Assembly (NCBI RefSeq): GCF_029407905.1
Contig: NW_026577901.1
Span: 2,480,001-2,544,000 of the forward strand
DNA from: Bubalus kerabau
Taxonomy: Eukaryota; Chordata; Mammalia; Artiodactyla; Bovidae
DNA length: 64,000 bases
Direction: 5' to 3'
How positions within the stretch are numbered: position 1 is the stretch's first letter; each line of letters opens with the position of its first letter. Under the pieces are notes generated by a model. That model was not told the DNA's origin. It saw only the letters and a list, made by a program, of their open reading frames with translations, and ran no database searches. The position numbers were made by a program, and so were the translations under genes. Shown here one piece after another: positions 63,488 through 64,000 of the stretch.

Positions 63488-64000
63488 ATGAGGCCGGTCT
63501 CACGAGGAAATTCGAGACGAGCCACGTGGGTGGGGCCACAGGCCGAACGCCCCCGATTCCCCGGTCCGCTCTTGAGAAGGACCCGAGGCCCGGACCCCTC
63601 TTCGAAGGCAACCCTGTGGGTGAAGGCACAACACGAAGGGGCACTGCCACCCCCGTGCATCGTCCGCAAAGACCCGCGGGTTCCACACACAGCTCGACGA
63701 GGGGCCTGAGACCCCCCGAGCAACTCGAGAGGCCAGCGGGGTTCCCTTCCTCAGACAAGACGAGGCCTGACTCTCCTGTCCCAACTCTGCAGGGACCCTG
63801 CGGTCGGAGTCCGAAACGCAGAGGAAGCCTGAGGTGCCTGCCTCCCCTCGAGGTGAGGCCCTCTTCCGTTGCGCCAGACCCAGCGGAGTCCCGAGGGTCC
63901 CCGCCAACTCCACAGGATCCCTCGCCTCTCAGAGGCACCCTGGGAAGTTCCCTAAGGTCCCCGGCAGAAGGCGAGGGACACGAGGGTTTCCCGCCGCCCC
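63488..64000. repeat. Partial monomer B30, right edge
   Basis: The first 513 bp of a unit. Private 'gagggtccccgcc' and 'ccaactccacagg' near 63,894-63,912, the second matching the old-type state. Confidence 0.93.

Larger units (their letters stand above)
1..64000. repeat. Tandem satellite array, ~1.4-kb monomer (ruminant satellite I-like)
   Basis: The word atgaggccggtctc, or a close variant, recurs at 1111, 2517, 3919, 5440, 6843, 8241, 10076, 11477, 12898, 14316, 15720, 17124, 18529, 19934, 21339, 22743 and then every 1405 bp to 63,488, always in the same orientation. No non-repeat sequence interrupts it, so the array runs off both ends of the window. Known family features that fit are the 1.4-kb unit, the ~31-bp internal subrepeat and the high GC and CpG content of bovine-type satellite I (1.715 g/ml). 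Inference: centromeric or pericentromeric heterochromatin of a ruminant, probably a member of the cattle tribe, since sheep and goat satellite I units are shorter (about 0.8 kb). The tandem structure is certain; the family name is recalled, not searched. Confidence 0.97.
21660..64000. repeat. Homogenised subfamily-B block, invariant 1405-bp period
   Basis: Diagnostics are 'gaaacgcagagg', 'gaggaaaattagg', 'tctcttaggccc', 'gggcgccaccc' and 'ccaccgcttggcaag'. Starting at 22,743, twenty-nine complete units follow with no insertion or deletion, each 1405 bp, plus one partial unit. Units typically differ from the consensus at none to a few positions. This is the youngest part of the window and continues past its right edge. 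Confidence 0.9.

Noticed and set aside
1..64000. rRNA, tRNA or other structured RNA genes in tandem (an rDNA-like array)
   Set aside because: No conserved rRNA core or tRNA-like motif is seen; the unit is made throughout of degenerate 31-bp subrepeats.
1..64000. A novel gene system or defence island
   Set aside because: Every part of the window aligns to the satellite unit; no sequence is left over to hold one.

Overview
The whole 64-kb window is tandemly repeated satellite DNA. I find no protein gene, RNA gene, transposon or unique flanking sequence. The repeat unit is about 1.4 kb (exactly 1405 bp over most of the window). All copies are head to tail in one orientation, about 44 complete units plus a partial unit at each edge. 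Each unit is itself built from degenerate subrepeats of about 31 bp, recognisable by recurring CTCGAG and 'gatgagg' words. A GC- and CpG-rich 1.4-kb monomer made of 31-bp subrepeats is the known architecture of ruminant satellite I DNA (the bovine 1.715 g/ml satellite). The window is therefore most likely from a centromeric or pericentromeric array of a bovine-type ruminant. That assignment rests on recalled family properties, not on a database search.

Layout. (1) Positions 1-15,640 are an old, diverged flank. Units differ at many sites, vary in length (1398-1421 bp) and include two with internal duplications (1521 and 1835 bp). An island of much younger sequence lies inside it at about 455-3,140. 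(2) Positions 15,640 to about 21,660 are homogenised 'subfamily A' units (1404-1405 bp). (3) From about 21,660 to the end is 'subfamily B': 30 units from 22,743 onward, every complete one exactly 1405 bp and nearly identical to the next, differing only by scattered point substitutions. Age falls from left to right, as at the edge of a satellite array whose active core lies to the right.

Structure within the homogenised part. Point variants are not randomly scattered but are shared as linked haplotypes at separations of 2, 7, 8, 12 and 19 units. This shows recent multi-unit duplication, unequal exchange and conversion, without one fixed higher-order repeat. In this answer subfamily-B units are numbered B1 (22,743-24,147) to B30 (63,488-64,000, partial). 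Units start at the A of the word atgaggccggtctc. Variant nicknames: S = 'ggggtcccc', T = 'ggggacccc' (both near the unit end, against the usual 'ggggttccc'), R = 'gcgccccgac', D = the pair 'cccttgca' and 'ggaaagctg', X = 'gcgcagtcc', E = 'ctcgagcgcc', F = 'ctgttatgcc', G = 'ccattgcgcc'.

Long open frames occur on both strands in every unit because the sequence is GC-rich and stop-poor. They are shadows of the repeat, not genes. I found no evidence of a new enzymatic or defence system. The interest lies in the array's evolutionary structure and in conserved short palindromes within each unit.
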